In this document: positions 19,824-28,566 of the stretch, one piece after another
How the letters are laid out: every line of letters starts with the position of its first letter
Numbering within the stretch: position 1 is the first letter of the stretch
Assembly: GCF_000300005.1 (NCBI RefSeq)
Contig: NC_018691.1
Coordinates: 1 to 64,000, forward strand
Reading direction: 5' to 3'
DNA from: Alloalcanivorax dieselolei B5
GTDB lineage: Bacteria > Pseudomonadota > Gammaproteobacteria > Pseudomonadales > Alcanivoracaceae
DNA length: 64,000 nt
Notes under the pieces: generated by a model
The model's database searches: none
Told to the model about the DNA's origin: nothing
Seen by the model: the letters and a program-made list of their open reading frames with translations, nothing else
Translations under genes and position numbers: made by a program

Positions 19824-20456
19824 ATGAGCGACCCCTACCGCGAACAACACAAACTGCGCCTGGCGTATATGCCCTGGTTGTACCCCCGGCTCAAGCCCCG
19901 GCACCGGGCCTGGGCGGAACCCTGGCAGACAAAGGTGCAGAAAGAGTTGGAACGCCTTGAAGCGGTGCATTTCGGGGAGCACTGTTTTGTCGCACCGCAG
20001 GCGCGCCTGTTCGCCGAGCCGGGCCGCGATATCCATGTCGGCGATCATAGCCATATCGCCGCCGACACATTGCTGCATGGCCCGATTCGGCTCGGGGCCC
20101 ATGTCAGCGTCAACCATCATGCCACCCTGGAAGGCGGGGCCGCCGGTATCGAGATCGGCGATCACTCCCGCATTGCCGCCTACGTTACTCTTTATGCCTT
20201 TAATCACGGCAGAGAGGCCGCCGCCCTGGTCCGCGAGCAGCCGGTGACATCCCGGGGCATTCGTATTGGCCGGGATGTCTGGCTGGGGGCCCGTTGCGGT
20301 ATCGTCGACGGCGTCACGGTTGGCGACCACGCGGTGGTGGCGATGGGGGCGGTGGTAACCCGGGATGTGCCGGCCTGGTGTGTGGTGGCGGGCAACCCGG
20401 CGCGTCCCATAGGCCGCCGCCCGGGGGCGCCGCCGGAAGAAGGCGTTGAGCGATAA
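19824..20456 (+). CDS. Hexapeptide-repeat (left-handed beta-helix) acetyltransferase
   Basis: Predicted acyl-CoA-dependent O-acetyltransferase of the maltose/galactoside acetyltransferase type. The 210 aa start with a short helical region (YREQHKLRLAYMPWLYPRL). Imperfect hexapeptide turns follow (IHVGDHSHIAADTLL, IEIGDHSRIAAYVTL, IRIGRDVWLGARCGI, VTVGDHAVVAMGAVV). The catalytic His lies in the FNHGR segment and the end is the usual VVAGNPARPIG. The RBS is a weak AAGG. The substrate is unknown; a surface sugar is a common choice for this family. Confidence 0.88.
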   Translation: MSDPYREQHKLRLAYMPWLYPRLKPRHRAWAEPWQTKVQKELERLEAVHFGEHCFVAPQARLFAEPGRDIHVGDHSHIAADTLLHGPIRLGAHVSVNHHATLEGGAAGIEIGDHSRIAAYVTLYAFNHGREAAALVREQPVTSRGIRIGRDVWLGARCGIVDGVTVGDHAVVAMGAVVTRDVPAWCVVAGNPARPIGRRPGAPPEEGVER

Positions 20457-20534
20457 TTGTGGCATGGTATTGAACGCTGTTTATTAATATTGCATTCTAA
20501 GCCAAATGAACGGCGTTTAAGGGGAGGCGGTGAA

Positions 20535-21143
20535 ATGGCGAGGCGTAACCAGCACAGCAAGGAAGAACTTCGGGCCATGGCCATCGAGGCGTTGGCGGAT
20601 CTGGTGGAACGGGAAGGGGTGGATAATTTCAGTGTGCGCCAGATCGCCGGAAAACTGGGTTATACCCCGGGCATGCTTTACCACCTGTTCGTCAATCTGG
20701 ATGATCTGATTCTGCATCTGAATGCCCAGACCCTGGATGCGCTGAATGCCCGCATTGATCAGGCCGCCGGTCATGGTGATCCGATGGCGATACTGAAAGC
20801 CATGGCGTTTGAATATTTGCGCCTGGCCCGGGAGCACACCGCCCTTTGGCAGTTGGTGTTCAGCCATCGCATGGCGAACCAGGCCCCGGTGCCGGACTGG
20901 TATGTCGACCGTACCCGGCACATGTTCGAGCAAGTGGAAGTCCAGCTGAACAACTGGGTACCGGCGGCGGATCAACGGCAAAGGCAGGTGATGGCAAGAA
21001 CACTGTGGGGAAGCGTGCACGGAATCTGTTTGCTGCATGTGGAAAATAAACTGAACGTGGCCGGCGACGTGGCACCGGAAGCGATGCTGGAATCGCTGCT
21101 TGATCACTATCTGTCGTCATGCGCCAGGGAAGGAGAAAAATAA
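20535..21143 (+). CDS. TetR-family regulator
   Basis: Repressor with an N-terminal HTH (about 15-55; FSVRQIAGKLGYTPGMLYHLF) and a C-terminal helical ligand domain of the TetR_C_33/WHG type (HTALWQLVFSHRM; LWGSVHGICLL). ATG 20535 follows GGGGAGG and gives 202 aa. The stop codon is directly followed by the ATG of the transporter/acyltransferase gene, so the two form an operon and the regulator probably controls its neighbour. The effector may be a lipid or detergent-like molecule (inference from the partner). Confidence 0.9.
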   Translation: MARRNQHSKEELRAMAIEALADLVEREGVDNFSVRQIAGKLGYTPGMLYHLFVNLDDLILHLNAQTLDALNARIDQAAGHGDPMAILKAMAFEYLRLAREHTALWQLVFSHRMANQAPVPDWYVDRTRHMFEQVEVQLNNWVPAADQRQRQVMARTLWGSVHGICLLHVENKLNVAGDVAPEAMLESLLDHYLSSCAREGEK

Positions 21144-23015
21144 ATGGGAAAGAGCGTGTTTTCCTTGTTGTTCAAACGCCGGTTCGGGCCTTTTTTCGGT
21201 ACCCAGTTCCTTGGTGCTTTCAATGACAATGTCTTTCGTCAGGGGCTGATTCTCTTGATCGCCTCCGGCGTGGTCGTGGGAACCGAAGTCAATACTCTGA
21301 ATAACGTGGCGCTGGCGTTGTTCATCGTTCCGTTTTTTCTGTTCTCCGCCCTTGCCGGGCAAATCGCCGACAAGTTTGACCGCGCCCGTCTGATCCGCTG
21401 GATCAAGTTCGCGGAGATCGTGATCATGAGTTGCGCCGCGCTGGGGTTTTACTTTGACGCGGTTTACGGCCTGTTGGTGCTGCTGTTCTTCATGGGGTTG
21501 CAGTCCACGTTCTTCGGGCCGATCAAGTACTCGATCATTCCTCAGCATCTGCCCAATGAAGAGCTGGTGAGAGGTAATGCGCTGGTGGAAATGGGCACCT
21601 TTCTGGCGATTCTGCTCGGCTCGGTTTCCGGTGTGATGCTGAAGATGGGCGGTAATACGCCACTGGTGATCAGCACCGCGGTGATTGGCCTGGCGGTGTT
21701 GGGTTTTCTTTGTTCCCTGGGTATTCCCCGGGCGCCGGCGGCGGACCCGGGCCTGCGTCTTAACTGGAATTTATGGAAGGAAACCTGGCACATTGTCGGT
21801 TACGCTCGCGAGGTGAAATCGGTGTGGATGTCGGTGCTGGGAATTTCCTGGTTCTGGTTTCTCGGTGCCGCTTACACCACGCAATTGAAGGTGTATGTGG
21901 ATGACTATCTGATGGGGACCGAGGGTCTGTACGCGTTGTTGCTGGCCACCTTTTCCATCGGCATTGGCCTGGGCTCATTTTTCTGTGAAAAAGCATCCGG
22001 AAAGCGGGTGGAGTTGGGTTTGGTTCCGCTGGGTTCCATTGGTATCAGTGTCTTCGGTATTGATTTGTTTTTCTCCTACACCTCGTTGACTCTGAGCGGC
22101 CAGCTTTCGATCACGGAATTTCTGCAACAGCCCGGCGGTTATCGGATCATGGCCGATTTACTTGGTGTTGGTATCTTTGGCGGTTTCTATATCGTGCCTT
22201 TGTTCGCCTTCGTACAGCAACGCTCCAATCCGAAACATCTGGCCCGCATTATCGCCGCCAATAATATTCTCAATGCCTTGCTCATGGTGGCTTCGGCGGC
22301 GGCGGGAATCATCTTCGTCGGTGTTCTGGATCTCACCGTGCCCCAGTTTTTCCTGGCGCTGGCGTTGGCCAACGTGGTGGTGGCGCTCTACATCTATACC
22401 GTGGTGCCCGAGTTCCTTATCCGTCTTCTGGTATGGATGCTGACCAACACCATCTACCGGGTGAAGCACAAGGGGCTGGAAAACATTCCCGAGGAAGGGC
22501 CTTGTTTGCTGGTGTGCAATCACATCAGCTATACGGATGCGCTGCTGCTGGCTGGTGCGGTGCGTCGACCGATCCGCTTCGTGATGGCGAAGCCGATCTA
22601 CGACATGCCTTTTCTGAATTATATTTTCCGCACCGGCAAGACCATTCCGATCGCCTCCAAGGAAAAACATCCGGACATTTATGAGCAGGCCTTCCGTCGG
22701 GTACGTGAGGAACTGGCGGATGATCAGGTAGTGTGTATTTTCCCGGAAGGCCGCTTGACACCGGATGGCGAAGTGGGCGCATTCAAGAGTGGAATGGAAA
22801 AAATCGTTAAGGAAACCCCAGTACCGGTGGTGCCCATGGCATTATCCGGTTTGTGGGGCAGTTTCTTCAGTCATAAAGGTGGCGCGGCCCTTACCCGCAT
22901 GCCGCGGCGCTTCTGGTCACGGGTCAAACTTGCCGTCGGCGAACCGGTGGCGCCGGAGGCCGTTGATGCCGAGGCCGTGCGAAGCGCGGTGTTGGCATTG
23001 CGCGAACGGCCATAA
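21144..23015 (+). CDS. MFS lysophospholipid-transporter-like / PlsC acyltransferase fusion
   Basis: Two-domain membrane protein of 623 aa. Residues about 1-410 are an MFS transporter resembling LplT (FGPFFGTQFLGAFNDNVFRQG, shown in part FLGAFNDNVFRQG, is the hallmark). Residues about 425-623 are a PlsC-type acyltransferase with NHISYTDA (HX4D, about 457) and FPEGRLTPDGEV (about 532). Unlike the common three-domain relatives it has no acyl-ACP synthetase. A role in flipping and re-acylating lysophospholipid at the inner membrane is likely. It is co-transcribed with the TetR gene (0-base gap). Confidence 0.9.
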   Translation: MGKSVFSLLFKRRFGPFFGTQFLGAFNDNVFRQGLILLIASGVVVGTEVNTLNNVALALFIVPFFLFSALAGQIADKFDRARLIRWIKFAEIVIMSCAALGFYFDAVYGLLVLLFFMGLQSTFFGPIKYSIIPQHLPNEELVRGNALVEMGTFLAILLGSVSGVMLKMGGNTPLVISTAVIGLAVLGFLCSLGIPRAPAADPGLRLNWNLWKETWHIVGYAREVKSVWMSVLGISWFWFLGAAYTTQLKVYVDDYLMGTEGLYALLLATFSIGIGLGSFFCEKASGKRVELGLVPLGSIGISVFGIDLFFSYTSLTLSGQLSITEFLQQPGGYRIMADLLGVGIFGGFYIVPLFAFVQQRSNPKHLARIIAANNILNALLMVASAAAGIIFVGVLDLTVPQFFLALALANVVVALYIYTVVPEFLIRLLVWMLTNTIYRVKHKGLENIPEEGPCLLVCNHISYTDALLLAGAVRRPIRFVMAKPIYDMPFLNYIFRTGKTIPIASKEKHPDIYEQAFRRVREELADDQVVCIFPEGRLTPDGEVGAFKSGMEKIVKETPVPVVPMALSGLWGSFFSHKGGAALTRMPRRFWSRVKLAVGEPVAPEAVDAEAVRSAVLALRERP

Positions 23016-23083
23016 GGGAACGAAGTAAGCCGCCACGGGTCTATTTCCGGACAACGCCATAGAGATCCAGAAGGAGCCGATCA

Positions 23084-23650
23084 ATGAGACGAATTTCCAG
23101 CGCTGCCCTGATCATGATGGTGGCCTTGGTTTCCACCGTCACGGCACAGGCGGACCAGGATGGAAAAAAAGTGTTTGGATGGGTGGAGAAAACCACCATT
23201 GAGTCCTGGGATGTGGAGATGAAAGCCAAGCTGGACAGTGGCGCTTTGACGTCCTCCATGCAGGCTACCGATATCGAGAATTTCACCAAGGACGGTGAGG
23301 ATTGGGTGCGGTTTACCGTGGATGTGGAAGACGATGACAGTGGCAAAAAGGTGGAGCGCCGATATGAAAAGCCGCTGTTCCGGGATCTGACCGTGCGCGG
23401 CGCCGGCGGCAGGGATGAGCGTCCGGTGGTTCTGATGAAGATCTGTATGGACGATACCGTGTACGAAGAGCAGTTCAGTCTTCGCGACCGCAGTGAGATG
23501 CTGTACCCGGTGCTCCTCGGGCGCCGCACTATTCAGCACTTGGGCTTGCTGGACGTCACCAGTACTTTCCAGAACTCGCCTGACTGCGACGAGAACTCCG
23601 AAGTGAAGCACAACAAGGATCAGAAAGACGACGAGGATATCGGCGATTGA
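23084..23650 (+). CDS. Exported retropepsin-like (RimB / Zn_protease PF05618-type) protein
   Basis: The 188 aa start with a Sec signal peptide (MRRISSAALIMMVALVSTV, cleaved after AQA). The domain is of the type annotated as ATP-dependent zinc protease, but the visible active-site-like motif KLDSGALTSSMQA (Asp51) and the later MLYPVLLGRRTIQHLGLLDV are those of a retropepsin-type aspartic fold. No ATP- or zinc-binding motif is seen, so the family name is misleading. The acidic tail (DQKDDEDIGD) is odd. A GAAGGAG site precedes ATG 23084. Related genes accompany RimK; no RimK gene is here. Confidence 0.8.
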   Translation: MRRISSAALIMMVALVSTVTAQADQDGKKVFGWVEKTTIESWDVEMKAKLDSGALTSSMQATDIENFTKDGEDWVRFTVDVEDDDSGKKVERRYEKPLFRDLTVRGAGGRDERPVVLMKICMDDTVYEEQFSLRDRSEMLYPVLLGRRTIQHLGLLDVTSTFQNSPDCDENSEVKHNKDQKDDEDIGD

Positions 23651-23658
23651 TGATTCGT

Positions 23659-23683
23659 CTGGCCGGCGCCAGGCGCCGGCCAG
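23659..23683. terminator. Strong hairpin between convergent genes
   Basis: CTGGCCGGCGCC (23659-23670) and GGCGCCGGCCAG (23672-23683) are inverted 12-mers around one base, forming a very stable stem between two convergent stop codons (23650 and 23694). There is no T-tract on either side, so it may act as a bidirectional terminator or only as an mRNA 3'-end stabiliser. Confidence 0.55.
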
Positions 23684-23693
23684 CCTTGGCGCG

Positions 23694-24365
23694 TTAAGCG
23701 ATTTCCGAAAATACCTGAACGATATTGCCCAGCCGGGCGGTCAGCTGATCGCCGGTATTCAGTGCCGCCACGCCGCTGGGCGTGCCGGTAAAAATGAGGT
23801 CACCGGGATCCAGGCGGAAGGTCTGACTGATGTGGGCGATCAACTCAAAGGTGGGAAACAGCATTTGCCCGGTGTGGCCGTGCTGACGGGTTTCGCCGTT
23901 GATTTCCAGTGACACTTCCAGGTTCTGGCGCACGGAAATACCACGGGCGTCGACGAAGCCGGACACCGGAGCGGCGCCGTCGAAGGCCTTGGCGCGCTCC
24001 CAGGGGTGCCCTTTGGCCTTCAGAGTGCTTTGCAAGTCCCGCAAGGTCAGATCAAGCCCCACGCCATAGGCGGCGATGGCGTAGCGGACCCGGTCGGGAT
24101 CGGTCTCGCCACTGAGGGTTTTGCCGACCATGACCACCATTTCCACTTCATGATGGACTTCCCCCTGCCCTTTGGGCAGCACCACTGGCTCATGCAGGCT
24201 CACCAGGGCGGAGGCGGGTTTCATGAACAGCAAGGGTTGTTCCGGCACTTCGTTACCCAGTTCGCGGGCGTGTTCGGCGTAGTTACGTCCCACACACACT
24301 ACTTTGCCCACCGGCATATCCATGGTTGAGCCGTCGATCCAACGGTGAAGGTAGTTTGGCGTCAT
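23694..24365 (-). CDS. Fumarylacetoacetate hydrolase (FAH)-family protein
   Basis: Metal-dependent hydrolase or decarboxylase of the FAH fold. The 223 aa show VGKVVCVGRNYAEHARELG, the metal ligands in EVHHEVEMVVMVG and YGVGLDLTLRDLQ, the catalytic Lys/His loop KGHPWERAKAFDGAAP and the closing GDLIFTGTPSGV. ATG 24365 has AGGA 8 bases upstream. It follows the D-2-hydroxyglutarate dehydrogenase gene by 40 bases on the same strand and is likely co-transcribed with it. Small FAH members can be acylpyruvases or oxaloacetate decarboxylases; which one applies is not resolvable here. Confidence 0.9.
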   Translation of the reverse strand: MTPNYLHRWIDGSTMDMPVGKVVCVGRNYAEHARELGNEVPEQPLLFMKPASALVSLHEPVVLPKGQGEVHHEVEMVVMVGKTLSGETDPDRVRYAIAAYGVGLDLTLRDLQSTLKAKGHPWERAKAFDGAAPVSGFVDARGISVRQNLEVSLEINGETRQHGHTGQMLFPTFELIAHISQTFRLDPGDLIFTGTPSGVAALNTGDQLTARLGNIVQVFSEIA

Positions 24366-24405
24366 CACGATAATCCTGAAAAAAGGGGGCCGGCGGTCGA
24401 CGGGA

Positions 24406-25800
24406 TTAGAGGTCGAACAGCTTGCCCGGGTTCATCACGTTATTCGGATCGAAGACCCGTTTTACCGCCTTCATATAAGCGATTTCCTCGGGGCTGCGGG
24501 AGTAGCCCAGGTAGGGCTTCTTGGTCATGCCGACACCGTGTTCCGCGGAAATAGAGCCGTTGTAGCGTTCCACGATTTCAAACACCCACTTGGAAACGTT
24601 GTTGCATTTCTCGAAGAAATCTTCCTTCGGCAGCGCCTCCGGTTTCAGGATATTCAGGTGCATGTTGCCGTCGCCGATGTGGCCGAACCAGACGATCTCG
24701 AAATCCGGATAGGCGTCCTGGACCACCGTGTCCACCGCCTCGACGAACTCCGGCACCTTGTCGATGGTTACCGAGATGTCGTTCTTGTACGGGGTGTGCG
24801 GCGCGATGGATTCGGAAATGCGTTCGCGCAACTGCCACAGCTGATCCAACTGCTGCAGCGACTGGCTCATCACGCCATCCAGCACCCAACCCTGTTCCAC
24901 ACAGCGCTCGAACACCGCCATGGCCTGGTCGGCGGTTTGTTCGGAGACCTGCTCGAATTCCAGCAGGCAGTAAAACGGGCAATCGGTATCAAAGGGACGG
25001 GAGACGCCGTGCGCCAACACGTGGGCCATGGCCTTGTCGGAGAAGAACTCGAAGGCGGTAAGGTCCAGTTCGGACTGAAAGGCGTGTAATACCTTCATCA
25101 CTTCCTGGAAGCCGGGCACGCCCAGCACCAGGGCGGTCAGATTTCTGGGCTGGCGGGCCAGCTTCACGGTGGCTTCCACGACGAAGCCCAAGGTGCCTTC
25201 CGAGCCGATGAACAAGTGGCGGAAGTCGTAACCGGTGGCGTTCTTGATCAGCCCTTTGTTGAGCTCCAACAGCTCGCCTTTGCCGGTAACCACCTTCAGG
25301 CCGGTGATCCAGTCCCGGGTCATGCCGTAGCGGATCACCTTGATACCGCCAGCATTGGTATTGATGTTGCCGCCGATCTGGCTGGAGCCGGCGGAGGCGA
25401 AATCCACCGGATAGAACAGGCCCTGCTGCTCGGCGTACTCCTGAAGTTGCTGGGTGATCACACCGGGCTGGACGGTGACGGAACGATCATAAGCGTTGAA
25501 GTCCAGCACCTTGTTCATCCGGTCAAAGGCCACCACCAGCTCGCCGGACGCCGCCACGGCGCCGGCGGAAAGACCGGTGCGGCCGCCGGAGGGCACCAGG
25601 TGCAGACCGTGCTCATTGGCGATTTCGACGATCTGCTGCACTTCGTCAATGGTTTCCGGCAGCAGTACGGCGCTGGGGGCCGGGGCCCAGACTTTGGTCC
25701 AGTCCACCCCGTAGCGCTGAGCGCTGTCCTGATCGGTCAGGCAGCGGGCACCGAGCAGTTCGGTCAGGTGTTCCAGGGCGGCATGGGCTAAAGCGGTCAT
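24406..25800 (-). CDS. FAD-linked D-2-hydroxyglutarate dehydrogenase
   Basis: Oxidises D-2-hydroxyglutarate to 2-oxoglutarate. The 464 aa contain the PCMH FAD-binding domain (LVPSGGRTGLSAGAVA, about 68; ASAGSSQIGGNINTNAGG, about 135) and the FAD-oxidase C domain (WFGHIGDGNMHLNIL; ISAEHGVGMTKKPYL). ATG 25800 follows TTGGAGTC; a much longer upstream frame overlaps the serA promoter and is rejected. It is divergent from serA. In Pseudomonas the equivalent enzyme recycles the D-2-hydroxyglutarate that SerA makes when it couples 3-phosphoglycerate oxidation to 2-oxoglutarate reduction. The family also includes glycolate and D-lactate enzymes, but the context favours this call. Confidence 0.9.
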   Translation of the reverse strand: MTALAHAALEHLTELLGARCLTDQDSAQRYGVDWTKVWAPAPSAVLLPETIDEVQQIVEIANEHGLHLVPSGGRTGLSAGAVAASGELVVAFDRMNKVLDFNAYDRSVTVQPGVITQQLQEYAEQQGLFYPVDFASAGSSQIGGNINTNAGGIKVIRYGMTRDWITGLKVVTGKGELLELNKGLIKNATGYDFRHLFIGSEGTLGFVVEATVKLARQPRNLTALVLGVPGFQEVMKVLHAFQSELDLTAFEFFSDKAMAHVLAHGVSRPFDTDCPFYCLLEFEQVSEQTADQAMAVFERCVEQGWVLDGVMSQSLQQLDQLWQLRERISESIAPHTPYKNDISVTIDKVPEFVEAVDTVVQDAYPDFEIVWFGHIGDGNMHLNILKPEALPKEDFFEKCNNVSKWVFEIVERYNGSISAEHGVGMTKKPYLGYSRSPEEIAYMKAVKRVFDPNNVMNPGKLFDL

Positions 25801-25915
25801 GGCGACTCCAACAGTCCTCAACTCAACTTGAAAAAGGCAACCGGTCCGGGTGGCTCTCATCCGGGGCGCGCTATGATACCATACGCGCCCATTTAGCCCG
25901 CTATAGAGACCACCC

Positions 25916-27145
25916 ATGGCCCATACCTCTCTTGAGAAGGACAAGATTCGCATTCTCCTGCTCGAGGGCATCCACCAGAACGCGGTGGATAATCTGAAGG
26001 CGAACGGCTACCACAACGTGGAGCTACTGCCCAAGGCCCTGACCGGCAGCGATTTGACCGACGCTATCAAGGACGCCCATTTCGTGGGGATCCGCTCCCG
26101 CACCCAGCTCACCGAAGAGGTGTTCGCGGCGGCGGAGAAGCTGATTGGCGTGGGTTGTTTCTGTATCGGCACCAACCAGGTGGATCTCAAGGCGGCGCTG
26201 AAACGCGGCATCCCGGTGTTCAACGCACCCTACTCCAATACCCGCTCGGTGGCGGAGCTGGTGATCGCTCACACCATCAGCCTGATGCGGGGCATTCCGG
26301 AGAAGAACGCGGTGGCTCACCGTGGCGGCTGGCTGAAGTCCGCCAAGGACAGTTATGAGATCCGCGGCAAGAAGCTGGGGATCGTTGGCTACGGCAATAT
26401 CGGTGCCCAGGTGTCGGTGCTGGCCGAATCCATGGGCATGAAAGTGTACTTCTACGACGTGGTGCCGAAGCTGCCGCTGGGCAACGCCACCCAGGTACAG
26501 AGTCTCCACGATCTGCTGGGCATGTGTGACGTGACCAGCCTGCATGTACCGGACACCCCGGCTACCCGCTGGATGATCAAGGAAGAGCAGATCCGGGCGA
26601 TGAAGCCGAAGAGCTATCTGATCAACTATGCTCGCGGCAAGGTGGTGGACATTGAAGCGCTGACCGCTGCTATCCAGGACGGTCACCTGCTGGGCGCGGC
26701 CATTGACGTGTTCCCGGAGGAACCGAAGGGTAACGATGACGAGTTCATCAGCCCGCTGCGGGAGTTCGATAACGTCATCCTCACGCCGCACATCGGCGGT
26801 TCCACCCATGAAGCCCAGGAAAACATCGGCACCGAGGTGTCCGAGAAGCTGATCCGCTACTCGGATAACGGCTCCACCCTGAGCGCGGTGAACTTCCCGG
26901 AAGTGGCCCTGCCGGCCCATCCGGATATGCACCGCTTGCTGCATATTCACCAGAATATCCCGGGCATTCTCAGCCAGATCAATACCATTTTCTCCGAGAA
27001 CGATATCAACATCTGTGGTCAGTATCTGCAGACCAACGAAGATATCGGTTACGTCGTGATCGACGTGAACAAGGGCTACAGCCAGTTGGCCCTGGAGAAG
27101 CTGCGGACCATCGAAGGCACCATCCGCACCCGGGTGCTGTTCTAA
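25916..27145 (+). CDS. serA: D-3-phosphoglycerate dehydrogenase
   Basis: First enzyme of serine synthesis. The 409 aa include the NAD-binding motif LGIVGYGNIGAQV (about 157) and the catalytic Arg (NYARGKVVD), Glu (DVFPEEP) and His (LTPHIGGSTHEAQ). The C-terminal ACT domain (about 338-409; HIHQNIPGILSQINTIF) allows serine feedback. The short E. coli-type layout fits. It faces the D-2-hydroxyglutarate dehydrogenase gene across a 115-base gap holding TATGAT at 25872-25877, a possible -10 element. A GC-rich hairpin follows the stop. Confidence 0.97.
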   Translation: MAHTSLEKDKIRILLLEGIHQNAVDNLKANGYHNVELLPKALTGSDLTDAIKDAHFVGIRSRTQLTEEVFAAAEKLIGVGCFCIGTNQVDLKAALKRGIPVFNAPYSNTRSVAELVIAHTISLMRGIPEKNAVAHRGGWLKSAKDSYEIRGKKLGIVGYGNIGAQVSVLAESMGMKVYFYDVVPKLPLGNATQVQSLHDLLGMCDVTSLHVPDTPATRWMIKEEQIRAMKPKSYLINYARGKVVDIEALTAAIQDGHLLGAAIDVFPEEPKGNDDEFISPLREFDNVILTPHIGGSTHEAQENIGTEVSEKLIRYSDNGSTLSAVNFPEVALPAHPDMHRLLHIHQNIPGILSQINTIFSENDINICGQYLQTNEDIGYVVIDVNKGYSQLALEKLRTIEGTIRTRVLF

Positions 27146-27152
27146 ACCGATC

Positions 27153-27179
27153 GGGCCCGCCAGTTCCGGTGGCGGGTCC
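27153..27179 (+). terminator. Hairpin after serA
   Basis: CCCGCCA (27156-27162) and TGGCGGG (27170-27176) pair perfectly around GTTCCGG, and the stem extends by three more pairs including one G-T. It starts 7 bases after the serA stop and is followed by only a weakly T-rich stretch. It probably separates serA from the lipoprotein operon that starts at 27199. Confidence 0.5.
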
Positions 27180-27198
27180 TCTGGCTTTCAGGGCTGTC

Positions 27199-28566
27199 AT
27201 GGAAGCAGGCCGTGGTTGGGAGAACAAAAAACTCTGGTTGATGTTGGTGTTGCCGTTCTGGCTCGCCGGCTGTGCCATGGGATCCCTGTTCCAGCCTTAT
27301 CCGAGTCAGGCCCAGTCCTGGGTCCATCCTGCCTCTGGCCGCAACGCCTCCATCGTTCAACACCTCGAGCGCGCCGGGAAAGGCCGCGACGGAGTGCTTT
27401 ATCTGCAGGAACTGGGGCTGTTGCAGCAGCGCCTGGGCAACGACGCCGCCAGTCGGACGGTGTTCGCCGATGTCATCAATCACTATGAGCACACTGATGC
27501 CCAGGCGCTGATCCGCGTGACCGGGCTGGCGTCGCAGACCGGTGCTCTGCTGATCAACGACAACGCTCTGCCCTACCGGGCACCGGATTACGAACGTATT
27601 TTTACCTACAGCTATCAGGCGCTGAATTACTGGGCCGCCGGGGATGTCACCGGGACCGCGGTGGAATTGCGCCGCGCCGCGCAAGCGCAACTCCGGGCCG
27701 AACAACGCCGTGAGAAAGAGCTGACCAAGGCCGATGAGGACGCCATTCCCCTGGATCTGTCCCAGTATCAAGGTTACTTCGAAGGCCTGGACCTCGCCGC
27801 CGGCGCGGTGAAAAGCAGTTTTCAGAACGCCTGGACCTTCTATCTCTCGGCGCTGTTCTGGGAAGCCCACGGTGAATACAACGATGCCCTGGTGGACTAT
27901 AAGAAGGCGTTGGAACTGCATCCACAGGCGGATTGGCTCAAGGCCGACGTGCAGCGGGTTTCCCGGGCCCTGGACGGCCATCGTGAGCGCGGCATTGGCA
28001 CCGTGGCGGTGATCTACGAACAGGGTGACGTGCCGGCGCGGCGGGAAGTGAGCTTGCCCATTCCCACCCCGCATGGATTGTTCCTGGTGGCGTTCCCTTC
28101 CTATTCGGTGACGTCCGGATCCGTGGCCCGGCCGCTGACGTTTCACGTTGCGGGGCAAAGCGCGCAAACCCGGGTACTGGCGGATGTCGGCGCCCTGGCG
28201 GCACGAAATCTGCGGGAGCAGGCGCCGGGAATGCTGATTCGTCAGGTGCTGCGCGCCACCGGCAAGTATAATCTGCAAAAGAAAGCCAATGATGACTTTG
28301 GTGGCGCCGGGGCTTTTTTGACGCAACTGTTCAATCTGATCAGCGAACAGGCTGACCGGCGCAGTTGGTTAGGCTTGCCGGCCTACGCCCAGGCCGGCCG
28401 TATCACCGTGCCCGTGGGGGAACAACAGGTTCTGTTGAGCAGCCCGGGGGGCGATGCTAGCGTGACCGTACCGGTGGTGGAACGCGGTTTAACCTTGATT
28501 CACGTGACCGAACGCGCCGGGCGTCTGGTCGCCCGAGTGCTACCCGTTCAGGAGGGACCCTTATGA
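27199..28566 (+). CDS. COG3014-type lipoprotein
   Basis: Predicted outer-membrane lipoprotein of 455 aa. The chosen ATG 27199 gives a signal peptide ending in the lipobox WLAGC (Cys25). The helical TPR-like middle part (ALNYWAAGDVTGTAVELRRA; AHGEYNDALVDYKKALELHP) suggests a protein-interaction scaffold. The C-terminal half is richer in beta strands. It is the first gene of an operon with a YcfL-like lipoprotein, LpoB and a CsgG-like protein. The family has no settled function; the neighbours point to peptidoglycan synthase control. Confidence 0.82.
   Translation: MEAGRGWENKKLWLMLVLPFWLAGCAMGSLFQPYPSQAQSWVHPASGRNASIVQHLERAGKGRDGVLYLQELGLLQQRLGNDAASRTVFADVINHYEHTDAQALIRVTGLASQTGALLINDNALPYRAPDYERIFTYSYQALNYWAAGDVTGTAVELRRAAQAQLRAEQRREKELTKADEDAIPLDLSQYQGYFEGLDLAAGAVKSSFQNAWTFYLSALFWEAHGEYNDALVDYKKALELHPQADWLKADVQRVSRALDGHRERGIGTVAVIYEQGDVPARREVSLPIPTPHGLFLVAFPSYSVTSGSVARPLTFHVAGQSAQTRVLADVGALAARNLREQAPGMLIRQVLRATGKYNLQKKANDDFGGAGAFLTQLFNLISEQADRRSWLGLPAYAQAGRITVPVGEQQVLLSSPGGDASVTVPVVERGLTLIHVTERAGRLVARVLPVQEGPL

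Noticed and set aside
20471-20518. AACGC and GCGTT as TetR operator arms before the TetR gene
   Set aside because: Five-base arms about 40 bases apart are too short and too far apart to be a convincing operator.
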